From contig NC_088778.1 of NCBI RefSeq assembly GCF_954871325.1, positions 11,975,882 through 12,039,881 of the forward strand: a stretch of DNA of 64,000 nt. Reading direction: 5' to 3'. Each line of letters starts with the position of its first letter. The first letter of the stretch is position 1. Both the position numbers and the translations under genes were made by a program. The notes under the pieces were generated by a model. That model made no database searches. It was not told the origin of the DNA and worked only from the letters and a program-made list of their open reading frames with translations. Of the stretch, positions 39,101 through 51,100 are shown piece by piece. The stretch comes from Gordionus sp. m RMFG-2023. Taxonomy: Eukaryota; Nematomorpha; Gordioida; Chordodea; Parachordodidae.

Positions 39101-42100
39101 ATTAATTTGGATCAATTTGCATGCATTGCCTTTTTGTCATCGCGACTTATTAATTTGTTTTCGTAGTTTAACATTTCCAATATTTTCTCTGCTTTTGCAC
39201 ATTTTACGTTGTTTTGTATGTTTTTCTGTTATTTTTCGTGGTTTAGAAATTATTTATTGCATACTTTATAATTTTAATTTTTTAGGTTATTTGGTATGGT
39301 TTAATAATGTTCTGTCTATAAGGACTAATAATTTATATAAAACTTCCAAATTATGGATCAATGTCATCCTAAAAATTTAGAAACGATTTCAATATTTTAC
39401 ATATGCCAAGGAGATTGCAATAGTATATTCATAAATTTATCAGTTAGTTATTCTTTGTCTATGATTCGATCGATGGACACTTAACCTAAAAAATGACCTA
39501 CCATCACTCATTGCTGACCAAAAATAGTTTTTGACTCTTTCAAAGTGCCACAATTTTAATATACATGACGTAATGGGTAGAGTAATAAGGATATTAATAG
39601 TGCCAATATCATTATTAAATATGCTATCACAGGGCCCAAATTAAAAAAAATTATTACAGGAGAAAAAAGCCCTTTATAAAATATGATACAAATCCAAAAA
39701 TGCAGATGACAAGTCAAGATACAAAAAATCCAAGAGATTAAGCTACAAAGGCGGTGGCTAGGGCCAAATCTATGGCATACGATGACATGTACGAAGATCT
39801 ACATACCAAAGAAGGGCAAAATAAAATATACAGATTAGCCAAACAGCGAGAAAAGAACTCTAGGGATATAAACGGAGCTCCGAAAGTAATCAAAAATAAA
39901 GATGGGAAATTGATAATAAAGGAAAAAGAAATAATGAATAGATGGAAAGAATATTTTCAGGAGCTTCTCAACTTTAATTCCCACATATTGCATCTCGATG
40001 AACACTCCCCTTGTCAAAACCTTGTACAACCTATAACAGAACAAGAAATAATCACATGCCTCAAGCATATGAAAAACAACAAAGCTAGGGGTCCAGACGA
40101 TATTCCAATAGAAAGCCTTAAAGCACTAGGAGATGATGGAATACATCTCCTCACAAATCTGTACAATAAAATACTTGGAAATGAAGAGGTTCCCCAAAAA
40201 TGGAGGCAGAGCTATCTAGTTCCTATATTCAAAAATAAAGGGGATCCACACAATTGTCAAAATTACAGGGGCATAAAATTAATGTCACACTGTCTAAAAC
40301 TATATGAAAAAATAATAGAAAAAAGATTAAGAGATATAATCGAAATAGGAGAGACACAGTTTGGCTTTATGCCTGGAAGATCAACAACCGATGCTATCCA
40401 TGCAATTAGGCAAATGAGTGAAAAATACAGGGAAAAGAACAAAAAGCTACACATGGTCTTTCTCGATCTAGAAAAGGCCTTCGATAGAATCCCAAGAAAA
40501 CTTATCTGGTGGGCGCTACGCCACAAAAAAGTTCCCGAAAAATATATAAGAATAATACAGGATATGTATATGGGACAGACAACAATGGTCCGTAGCACAA
40601 CAGGTACTTCAGCAGGCTTCACAATAGCCGAAGGAGTTCATCAAGGGTAGGCTCTCAGCCCACTTCTCTTCATTACAGTAATAGATGTATTAACACAGTC
40701 TATACCTCAAACAGTCCCGTGGAATATGATATTTGCAGATGATATTGTGATACTTGCCGAATCCAAGGATGAAATGAAAGAAAGGTTAGTGAATTGGATA
40801 AATATCCTAGAAACGCACGGATTAAAAGTAAATAGAGAAAAGACGGAGTATATGGTGATAGGAGGAGATGAAACGGAGAGTATTGATATAAATGATTGGC
40901 AGATATCCGCAATTGAAAGCTGAAAATATTTGGGCTCCACTATACAAACAAACGGCACAATAGAAAAAGAGATAAAGAATAAGATTAATCAAGGGTGGTT
41001 AAAGTGGAGATCTTTATCTGGAGTGCTATTTGACAAAAGAACCCCACACAAATTAAAGGGAAAAATCTACAGTTCCATAGTACAACCAACTATTCTATAT
41101 AGTTCGGAAACATGGCCAACCAAAGAATCAGACGAGAGAAGTCTACAAACTATGGAGATGAGAATGCTGAGGATGATTGCTGGGGTAACAAGAAAGGATA
41201 AGGTGCGCAGTACAAGAATACTAAATAGTTTAAAGGTAGTGCCCATTAAGACTAAGTTAATGGTAAACAGACTTAGGTGGTATGGGCACACAATGAGAAG
41301 GCCTATGAACTACATAGGAAATAAAGTTGAAAGTTTGGAAGTGATGGGCAAACGTAAAAGAGGAAGGCCAAAACTTCAATGGGGCCATAAAGTTAGAGCC
41401 AATATAAAGAAGTATAAAATAGATAAAAGAGATTGTATGAATAACATAAAGTGGAGAGAGATGTTGAAGGAGCTTACCACCAGAAAAGGTGAAAGCTAAA
41501 GAGAAAAAAAAATTAACAATTAAATCTAAATGAAAATACAACAAAATTTTTAGAAAAATATCATTTATTTAATTTATACAATAATAAACAGAAACATACC
41601 TATAAAACATTAGTTATAAAATGTCCATTCACTCATTAGTTGCTCAAGTGACGAATTTTGATGAAAGGGAATCAGCAATTTGAAAAAAGAGCTAGCTGCA
41701 AAGAAGGGACTACTATAACATGAAAGCTCTAAAGCTCATTTAAATTCAATAACAATATGACATAACTATCTTAATATAAATAAGGATACTGAGATAACAA
41801 CAATTACAAATTAACCGTAATCATTATTATCTTAAACCAATATTTGATTTGATGCTATTTCTTAACATTCAGGAGCTACCTTTTCGTGGTAGTTCAACAA
41901 AAATTACGGATGCTACAAAAGATGAAAACATAATTTATTACACCATCCAAAAAGATCATGAATTTAATAAAATTATAAAATTAATACCCAAAAATGCACA
42001 ATATACATTACCCTAAATTCAAAACGAAGTCTAAATTATGCTATGGTGCTGGAATATATATCAGAAAAATATAACAACGGGTTGCTTTTTTTTCTTAAGA

Positions 42101-45100
42101 CTGATGAGACAAAAGATGCCTCAGTTTAAACCTGAGCATAATTATTTGTTATATTTTTTTATTAAGAAATTTAATAAATCATTAATTTACAATGGCTTCC
42201 TGCTGAAGGCATATTAATTGTATTTTAAACCAACTTAATGAATTTATATTAATTCATCGAATGTAATATGCCAGACATATGATGGTGCAAACTTCATGTC
42301 TAGCCGAAATGGAGGAGTAAAACCCTGTTCCAAAATAAAATTAATAAAAAAAGTGCCTTGATATAATAATATTGTTATTATTTCTAATTTTTTTAATTTA
42401 TCTAATGCATTACATAATTTTTTTAGGCGTTTTAACGTATCCTGTAAGTATTCAGGTCATACTCTTAAGAGACTTCTAAACCAGAGGTTGACTGGTGATT
42501 TAGAATCTCGTATCAATTATTTTATTTTTCTAATATGAAATATAAATTACATTATATTGGTCATTTTAATTAATGAAGTATTAATAACAATAGATTCACT
42601 AAATAAGTATCTACAGTCAGTAGGTACTAATATAGTGGGTGCTAAAAATTGTATAGGTACTACAATCAATATATTAATAAATATAAAAAAAAGTGTTAAT
42701 TCGTTAGATTTGATATTATGGATAAACCTATATCAAAATTTAACCTCACGCCTCGAACATTATCAAGAGTACGTTAAAAGCCTACAAATCTTCAAGATAT
42801 TTTAGGCGATACCATTGCAATTTGATTGCGAAAAGGACTCCAATTGGAGTTCTTTAAAAAAGAATTATTATGAAATTATTGTAGATCGTTTTTTAGATAG
42901 ATTTACACATTGTCCCCCCTTAACTCTGATTTTTAAATGTGGAGAAGTTACATCATGAAATCAAAAGGATTATTAGCTGCAGCAGTTAAAGAAACACATA
43001 ATTTTAAATATGGGTGGATAAAAATTATAATCTTGCATTTAAAAATTTTTAATGCTACTTAACAGTCATAATCATTGGAGTATCAACGACTTCTTGTGAG
43101 GTATATTGTTCTCTACACTAAAAAAAGTGCTGAGAACTAGAGAAACGATGAAAGATCTACGTAAAAAAATTTAGTATTTTAATGGCTTTGAAAAAAAAAT
43201 ACAAAATTTAGCTATGTTAAAATTATAAATTACACTATTATTTTGTATAAATTTTTCTTATTTGTCTTAATTTTACTTAGTGTTAATGTAAATAACTAAA
43301 CATCAATCAGTATTTTATAATAAAAAATTTGATATAAAATTGTTCAAATTAAGTGACAAAATGTTATTACTAAAAAAATTTATAAGTGAATATGTATGAT
43401 CCCTTTATTTGGGTCACAAAACTTGCGCATGAATTATTTGAGTTTAATTAAACACCGTTAACTCACTTAAACTAGCAGGATTAGAACAAATTTATGATTC
43501 CTTTTGATCTGATTTTTTAAAAATCTCGCGAGAAATTTTTCGGAGAGTTTGATAAATAAAAATCTGTTTCCTAACATAATGGAACTAATCCTTGATTTAT
43601 CACTCACTATATCAAGAGTGTCTCTTTGCGCACTTAAACATAGTATACACAACGAAACGAAATAATTGAAATAACTTTTGCATTCCGGGCATGATAATTC
43701 CTTTAGTCTGTCCCTCATAAGCGTCAACAACGTTCTCCGGGCTATACATATTTATTGGACTATTGTATTGTGAATGAACGACGGCTTTTAGACCTCCTCC
43801 TATCTTGCTCATTCCGAAGTTACCTTGATCATTCATTGCATTATTGCTTTTATTATTAAACGTATTGATGCTTTTCGCTATATTTTGCACGCTCCTATCC
43901 TCGGAATCTAATAGAATAGAGCCGAATGGCTTAGCGCTATTATTGAATAATTTGCTTGAGCTACCAAATGTTATCGGTTGAGAGGACGCTACGTTTTGAT
44001 GTGTGTCAGAAATATTTTTGCTAGGATTGTATGAGGAACAAGAACTAGTAAATTGTTCCTAAAAAAATTAATAAGCAAAAATGTTAACGAATAAAATCAT
44101 AGCATTACTAATTTAGAAGTTTGTCCGAGATAAAATGGTTAAGTTAAGATAAGTTTAGATAAGAAAGGGGTCTGCATAAAAAGGTGGCTGTAGTTACATG
44201 ATTGTAAAATAACATTTAAATGTTTATATTTTACTGTCTGAGGCGTTAATTTCATATTTATATTATGTCCAGCTGATTTTAAAAGTTTATATTTTACTGT
44301 TTGAGGCGTTAATTTTATATTATATGTTCAATTGATTTAAAAAGTATATATTTGACTGACTGATGATATATTATAGATATATAAAAATCGGCATAATTTA
44401 TGTTGAACAAAAAGATATATTTAATTTTGACTAGATGCCAGCGATTGTTATATTAATAATTCGGATACAATACCTATTCCTTTTAAAAATAAAATTCTCG
44501 TTCAACTTGATTAATTTTATTATTTCAATTCTAACCTTTCTTAATCAATATTACCACACCCCGACCTAATTCCTATAGTGGTCATCTTTTAAAATTTCCC
44601 TAATCTATTAGGTTTTATAATGTTAACGCCAATATGTAAATTTTTCAACTTTATATCATTTATTGAGACCGTTTTTTAAATTTTAAAAAACTTTTAGATA
44701 CTTACCCTATGAATTAACATTTTACCATAAAATGTTGTGTTATTTACGATTTGTATTAAAAAAAATTATGGAAAAATTAATAAACTAAAGGTTGTTCAAA
44801 GGTTCGTGGCAAAATTTTCAAAAATCATAGGATAAGTATTCTATAAATACTGGAATTAATTTCCGGTAAAATAAATTCAAAAAAATGTCCACAAAAAATG
44901 ATTTAAAGTTGAAAAATTATATTTCCGGAGAAAACACATTGATGCTATATTAAATCCAAAAAAATGCTGCATACAGAAAATATTTAGCAAAAGTTAAACT
45001 TTTAAATCTGGATGTTGAAGCGAATGTTTAACGTGCGGTTGATTGTTTTGGTCATATACAATAGTTTGGGGTTTCCATATCCTTACTCCTCCCCTTATTA

Positions 45101-48100
45101 TTATTTTTTCATATATATACATGATAACAATTTAAATTTGATTATATTTCTTTAAGCAAAATAATTCGAATAGAACCCAAATCATTGATTGAACAAAAAA
45201 ATTATGGGATCGGGTAGGAGCTTAAAACTGCAACTGTATATAAAAATATTTAAGTAAAGATTAGTGATGTTAAGGTAACTAGTTACTTGGCTAAAAAATA
45301 ATTGTAACTAGTTATAATTTTTGAAATGTAACTGCCAAAAGTAACTAGTTACTTTTAAAGATATATTCAAATAATTAATTTTATTTTTAATGATGTGATA
45401 AATTAATTTTAAATTAAATTTATAAAATTTTGTGAAAATGTCTGATTGTTATAATTTCCCGTTCAAATTGATTTTCTTTTCTTAAATAGTTACATTGCTG
45501 CTGGGCTTCATAATTTTGTAAGCAAATTCAAGTAATTTAAAAAATTTTAATATTATATTTATTTACAAATGTAGCACAATATATTTTTTTCCGTCAAGTA
45601 ACAAGCACTTCATATCATACGTAATAAAAAAAAATTTAAATTTAGCATAAAGAAAAACAAAGACAGATTATTTTAGAATTTAATATTAAATTATTAATCA
45701 TTACTTACAAGAACCAAGTCTAACAAAAATATGATGTTATAAGTTTAATAATCTTTATGATAATGACAACATCATTGTTATGTTCTACCTCTCTCCCCCT
45801 TTGTCCCGTACAACTTATTTCTTTTTTTTCTACTTATTTCTTTTGTTTTCCCATCTTCCTTTATTTTGTTATGAAATTGATATATTTTACCTTATTTTTA
45901 TATTGCATTTGAAACTGGTTCTTACCAGTTTCATGAATGATTGTATCGCGATTAAATAACAACTTTTTTTTCCTTTTTGTTTTAAAAAATTATAAAGGTT
46001 GAAAACAAAACACCTTTTTGGATCATTAATTATTTTCGTTCGTTTTAAAAAAAATTGATATTTTTTTTGTAATTTTACTTTGTTGAATAAACTTTGAAAA
46101 TATTATTTAAACTACGTTGTCCAAGTGATTCCATCGACCATCCCGGACCCCCGATCACGGACTGTATTTTTCCCATTCAGACTGGGGGACCCATTTGTCC
46201 AAATACTACACTGGTGCCCAACGTGGGGCTCGATAATCTACGACCCGGAAGAACCAACAGATCATTACCTCGAACGTTTTATGCTTATCCACCGACATCA
46301 ACCTGAGGCAAATTTACTATCCTTATTCTTATCATCATACGGTCACAGCCTATATTCAAAATTAAAGTTAGCCTTTGCACCAAGGCCTATGTTGGAAATG
46401 TCAATAGAGGACGTAAAAACTGTTGTATTGTACACTTTTTTAATGTATATTTTATTTGATAAAGTGATTTATTTTAACAGATGTATTAATTTTTATGTAA
46501 ATGACTGATGATATTTATTACATTAACGAAATTGTAAAAATCACTTTTCATTTTATATAAACTTTTGATTTAATTTAATTTTATAATAATAAAAAAATAT
46601 AAAGAGAAAGTTAACAAAATTTTATCTCAGAGTATCGCCATCAGAGGCGATACTCTTATTCCAATAAAATATATACGCTAAATTAAATAAAATCAATTTA
46701 TGAAGGTTTATTCTTTTTATTTGATAAATATGAAAATCATAAATTGAATAAAAGAATCTAATAATTATTGAAATTTTATTTAATTTAACGTATATATTTT
46801 ATTGGAATAAGAGTATCGCCTCTGATAGCGATACTCTGAGTTAAAATTTTGTTAACTTTCTCTTTATATTTTTTTTATTATTATAAAATTAAATTATCCA
46901 AAGTTTATATAAAATGAAAAAGTGATTTTTACAATTTCGTTAATGTAATAAATATCATCAGTCATTTACATAAAAATTAATACATCTGTTAAAATAAATC
47001 ACTTTATCAAATAAAATATACATTAAAAAAGTGTACAATACAACACAAGTGAATATTATTATTAAAGTAATAGCGGAATAAAATATATGCATCAAATTAT
47101 TCGAAATCTTTACCTAACTTTCTATATTATCTATGACATTATTCATTGGTATTCTTTCAAAGAAATGAAATTCCTATAAAAACCATTTTTTAGTAAAGAT
47201 ATTGTATACGTTATGTTTACTTCGTAAAAAAAATTTAAATCCTTATATAAAATTATTCAAGAATATAAGGAAATTATTCCAGGATATTCAAATAATGTTT
47301 GCGAAATCATATTCGAAATTATATTAAATGATTTACCGATAATAATGGGGAGATGTGTATGAAAATTTTGAGTATAAATTGTTTACATTATATTCTGTAT
47401 TCGAATTGGAGAAAATTATGATGAAATATTTAAAAAAATATATTCTATTCTTTATGCAAATTGGGGAAATATAAATTTACGGTATTACAGAGAAATTGTA
47501 GCCGGAGAAATTATATAATATTTTTATTCTTATTCGTAAGACGACTAAAACGGCGTCCTCCTTTTGGACAAAAAAAAACCGCATTTCTTTATTCTTATTC
47601 GTGAGACGAATCAAACGGCGTCCTCCTATGGACATAAAGCCGCATTTCTTAATTCTTATTATAAAGTCGATCAAGATAATTTATTTTCGGCGAAAATTTT
47701 ATAGACACCAAAATAAGCGGAATGTTTAAATATATAGTTTGGAGTAAATGAAAAACGTCAGATGTGTATTTATATTTCGTATATTATTGGTCATATATTT
47801 TCAATCACCCCTAACACTTGGGTTTAGTAATGGGTGGCATGTTGTATTGTACACTTTTTTAATGTATATTTTATTTGATAAAGTGATTTATTTTAACAGA
47901 TGTATTAATTTTTATGTAAATGACTGATGATATTTATTACATTAACGAAATTGTAAAAATCACTTTTTCATTTTATATAAACTTTTGATTTAATTTAATT
48001 TTATAATAATAAAAAAAATATAAAGAGAAAGTTAACAAAATTTTATCTCAGAGTATCGCCATCAGAGGCGATACTCTTATTCCATAAAATATATACGCTA

Positions 48101-51100
48101 AATTAAATAAAATCAATTTATGAAGGTTTATTCTTTTTATTTGATAAATATGAAAAAAACGATTTTGGGAAACAATAATAACAACAAAGGTCTATCAATC
48201 AACAAGCTTCGTCAACGCATCCAGCAAGATGGCGAAACGATTACTGAATATGCGGAAACTTTGATAGCTTTGGCCTCACAGTGCAATCTAGGCCCCAGCT
48301 GGGACCTTTTCCTGTCCTCCCAATTCGGAGCGGGGATACAATCCTCTGGAATAAGAGGTCACGTAATCACGTCCGATAATATAACGTTTAAAGGGAAGCT
48401 AAAAATTGCGCAAACCTGGGAAATGACCGAAACGCTTAACCAAAATAATGAGACGAACCACGCCTACAGCAACCAAATAAACATACCCACAAAGTATACG
48501 CATGTACAAAACACCCCGCAAACTTTTAAGAATTACTATCAACCCCCACGTCGGAATTTCCCACGGAATGATAACCCAACCAGTTACAATTGCGGGAACG
48601 TTGGGCATTATAGATACAATTGCCCAATGAAACAAACTTTCAACAATTATAACTCCTCTCAGTATACTCCTCGAAATATACCTACGACCCAACCCAACGT
48701 ACTGCAGACGAAACGACTGCGTACAAACAGACTCAACAAATTTCAAATAACCCACAAGATCTCTTAGACCTACCACCCCGGGGTAGCCCAATTTAAGAGG
48801 GGAGGAGAATGCCGTATTTCCTTTATTTTGTTATGAAATTGATATATTTTATCTTATTTTTATATTGCATTTGAAACTGGTTCTTACCAGTTTCATGAAT
48901 GATTGTATCGCGATTAAATAACAACTTTTTTTTTCCTTTTTGTTTTAAAAATTATAAAGGTTGAAAACAAAACACCTTTTTGGATCATTAATTATTTTCG
49001 TTCGTTTTAAAAAAAATTGATATTTTTTTTGTAATTTTACTTTGTTGAATAAACTTTGAAAATATTATTTTAACTACGTTGTCCAAGTGATTCCATCGAC
49101 CATCCCGGACCCCCGATCACGGACTGTATTTTTCCCATTCAGACTGGGGGACCCATCGGTCCAAATACTACAATCATTGCTGCAATTCTTCACCCTTTAT
49201 TTAAAACTGACTGGCCTTGGATTAGGCAAGAAAGGAATAAAGCAAGGAGAAAATTTTAAATTTAATAAATACCTTAATACCTCAAAGTGAATCCCAGACG
49301 AATGAATCATGCTCAAAACCAACATCACTTGATGTAGTTGGATTTTTTGACCTAAAGCGCCAAAATATTCTGGATAATGAACTTATAGAAAACTTTATCA
49401 AATATAATAACAACACTTTTTCTTTATAACGATTTTCCAAAGTTAAAATTACTCTTTATTAAATATAATGTTGTTCTAACATCAAGTGCTCCCGTAGAGC
49501 GCTTGTTCAGTCTAGGTAAGCTCATTTTTGGAGATAAACGAGCACGTCTCCTAGATAATAACTTTGAAATTAATTTGCTGTTAAAAGCAAATAAACATTT
49601 ATTAGATTCTAATTTTTATGAAAAATAAATGTTTTTTTTTCAATGCAAATATATATTTTTATCGATGTAAATATTCAATTTTGCGATATTTTTTTATATA
49701 AATAAATTGTATATTATTTTAAATAACTGATTATACTTTGTTTATCCGAATTTTTTTTATATTAAATAAATGCATTGAATAAATAAATAATGCGCATATT
49801 AATGATGTATAAAGTAAGTAACTAGTTACTATTGAAAATAACTGTAACTAATAACTAGTTACTTTAGTAACTGTAACTAGTTATGTTTTTGCCAATGTAA
49901 CTAGTAACTGTAACTATTTATGTTTCAAAAGTAACTTTTAACATCACTAGTAAAGATGCATTTATTCTTAGTCATAAATATTATAATTTTATCATTATAA
50001 AAATGAATAATTAAAAAAAGAATATTCGGTTCAATTCGTATTAACTATTCAACATGTTTCTTGTGGAACTTTTTATATTTTTAGCTTTAGTTCTTACATT
50101 TTTATTATAACAATCCATTTTTCATTTTAAATATTTCTAAAATAAATAATTATTCACGGGCATATTTGAGCCGGTCTCTATGGTAAATTATCTAGAGAGT
50201 AAGTGTGAATGTGTGCCAGAGACTTCTAAGGGGGATCATTGAAATTGGAAGAGGGGATAGTTTTGATTTGGATTTCATTTTAGAGAGGAGGGGGTAAAAG
50301 GGTCATATCGTCATTGCTTAGGAGTACAATTCTCTGCCTTGAGATGTAATTCATTAATACGCGTATTTAATTTTCGAATATATAAAAAAATAAGTAGTAA
50401 GAAATTTCATATATAATTTTTTTTAAACTAAAAATGAATTGTGAGTGTAATGTTAACTTTAAATAAGTACTTATTTTCCTTTTAGCACTTATAAATCAGA
50501 TAAGATTAAGTAGTTGATTGAATGAAAAAAAATGTTAAAATAAATTATCATAATCCGGTATAAATTTCAAACAGGATAGATTAGGTGAGGGGAAATCTAA
50601 AAAGTTAATATAGCATTAAAATCAATTGTAGTTTTTACAAGATTGTTAAAACAATATATAACATTTATGAACAATGAATCATTGAAAATTAAAAGTTATA
50701 TTATTAGGTATACACTTAATACAATGATTTTAAGAGTTGTTAACATTCCTTTTTTTAAAGGAGCTATCTCCGGTTCCTACTCTTTCAAAGAGATATAGCT
50801 CTCGCTTTCACCATTTCAGGGAGCTAAACACTGCTCCGAATTTTGTCTAAAAAGGAGCGCTCCCCTTTGATAATTAATTTAATTAGGCAAAATGCATTAT
50901 AAAACATAATCATATTTTCATCCAGTATAATTATAATTTTTATAAAATTATAGTATTTTAAAAATTGTGTATAAATTAAAGGTCGGCAGAGCCCAACCCG
51001 AAGGTTAGGCCGGATAAATTTGTAAAATTTTTTTATGGGGCCGATTGACGCCGACCTTTAGAATAAATATAAAATATTTATATAATCTTTTATTTTGGTT

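Larger units (their letters stand above)
45848..49172 (+). mobile_element. Ty3/gypsy-like LTR element, gag only, interrupted
   Basis: Direct repeats of 363 bp at 45848-46210 and 48810-49172 differ at only a handful of sites, so the insertion is young relative to others here. The primer-binding site TGGTGCCCAACGTGGGG (46212-46228) follows the first LTR, and a polypurine tract (AAGAGGGGAGGAGAA) precedes the second. Gag-like sequence occurs on both sides of an insertion at 46421-48156, including a zinc-knuckle-like stretch near 48590-48630. No pol genes are present, so it is a deletion derivative and broken. It lies within the GTAACTAGTTAC hAT. Confidence 0.85.
45262..49949 (+). mobile_element. 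hAT element with GTAACTAGTTAC arrays
   Basis: Tips TAGTGATGTTAAGGTAAC and GTAACTTTTAACATCACTA, flanked by an exact 8-bp duplication GTAAAGAT (45254-45261 and 49950-49957). Both ends carry GTAACTAGTTAC and half copies (45275-45360 and 49815-49930). The transposase C terminus is at 49425-49628. The interior is taken up by an LTR element at 45848-49172, itself holding a further repeat. Removing that leaves about 1.4 kb. Confidence 0.93.

Noticed and set aside
38786-39380. Two plus-strand frames of 81 and 87 codons rich in Phe, Cys and Leu
   Set aside because: They follow from the T-rich TTTTGC composition; no domain or conservation signal was seen.
40263-41544. Minus-strand frames of 74-119 codons opposite the RTE-like LINE
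   Set aside because: They are antisense shadows of the reverse transcriptase.
50150-50345. Candidate for the missing Zasp exon on the minus strand
   Set aside because: Reading from the AG near 50337 in the required phase reaches a stop after about 20 codons and no usable donor was convincing.
50756-50874. GGAGC-rich imperfect palindrome as a miniature transposon
   Set aside because: The ends match only roughly and no target duplication is visible.
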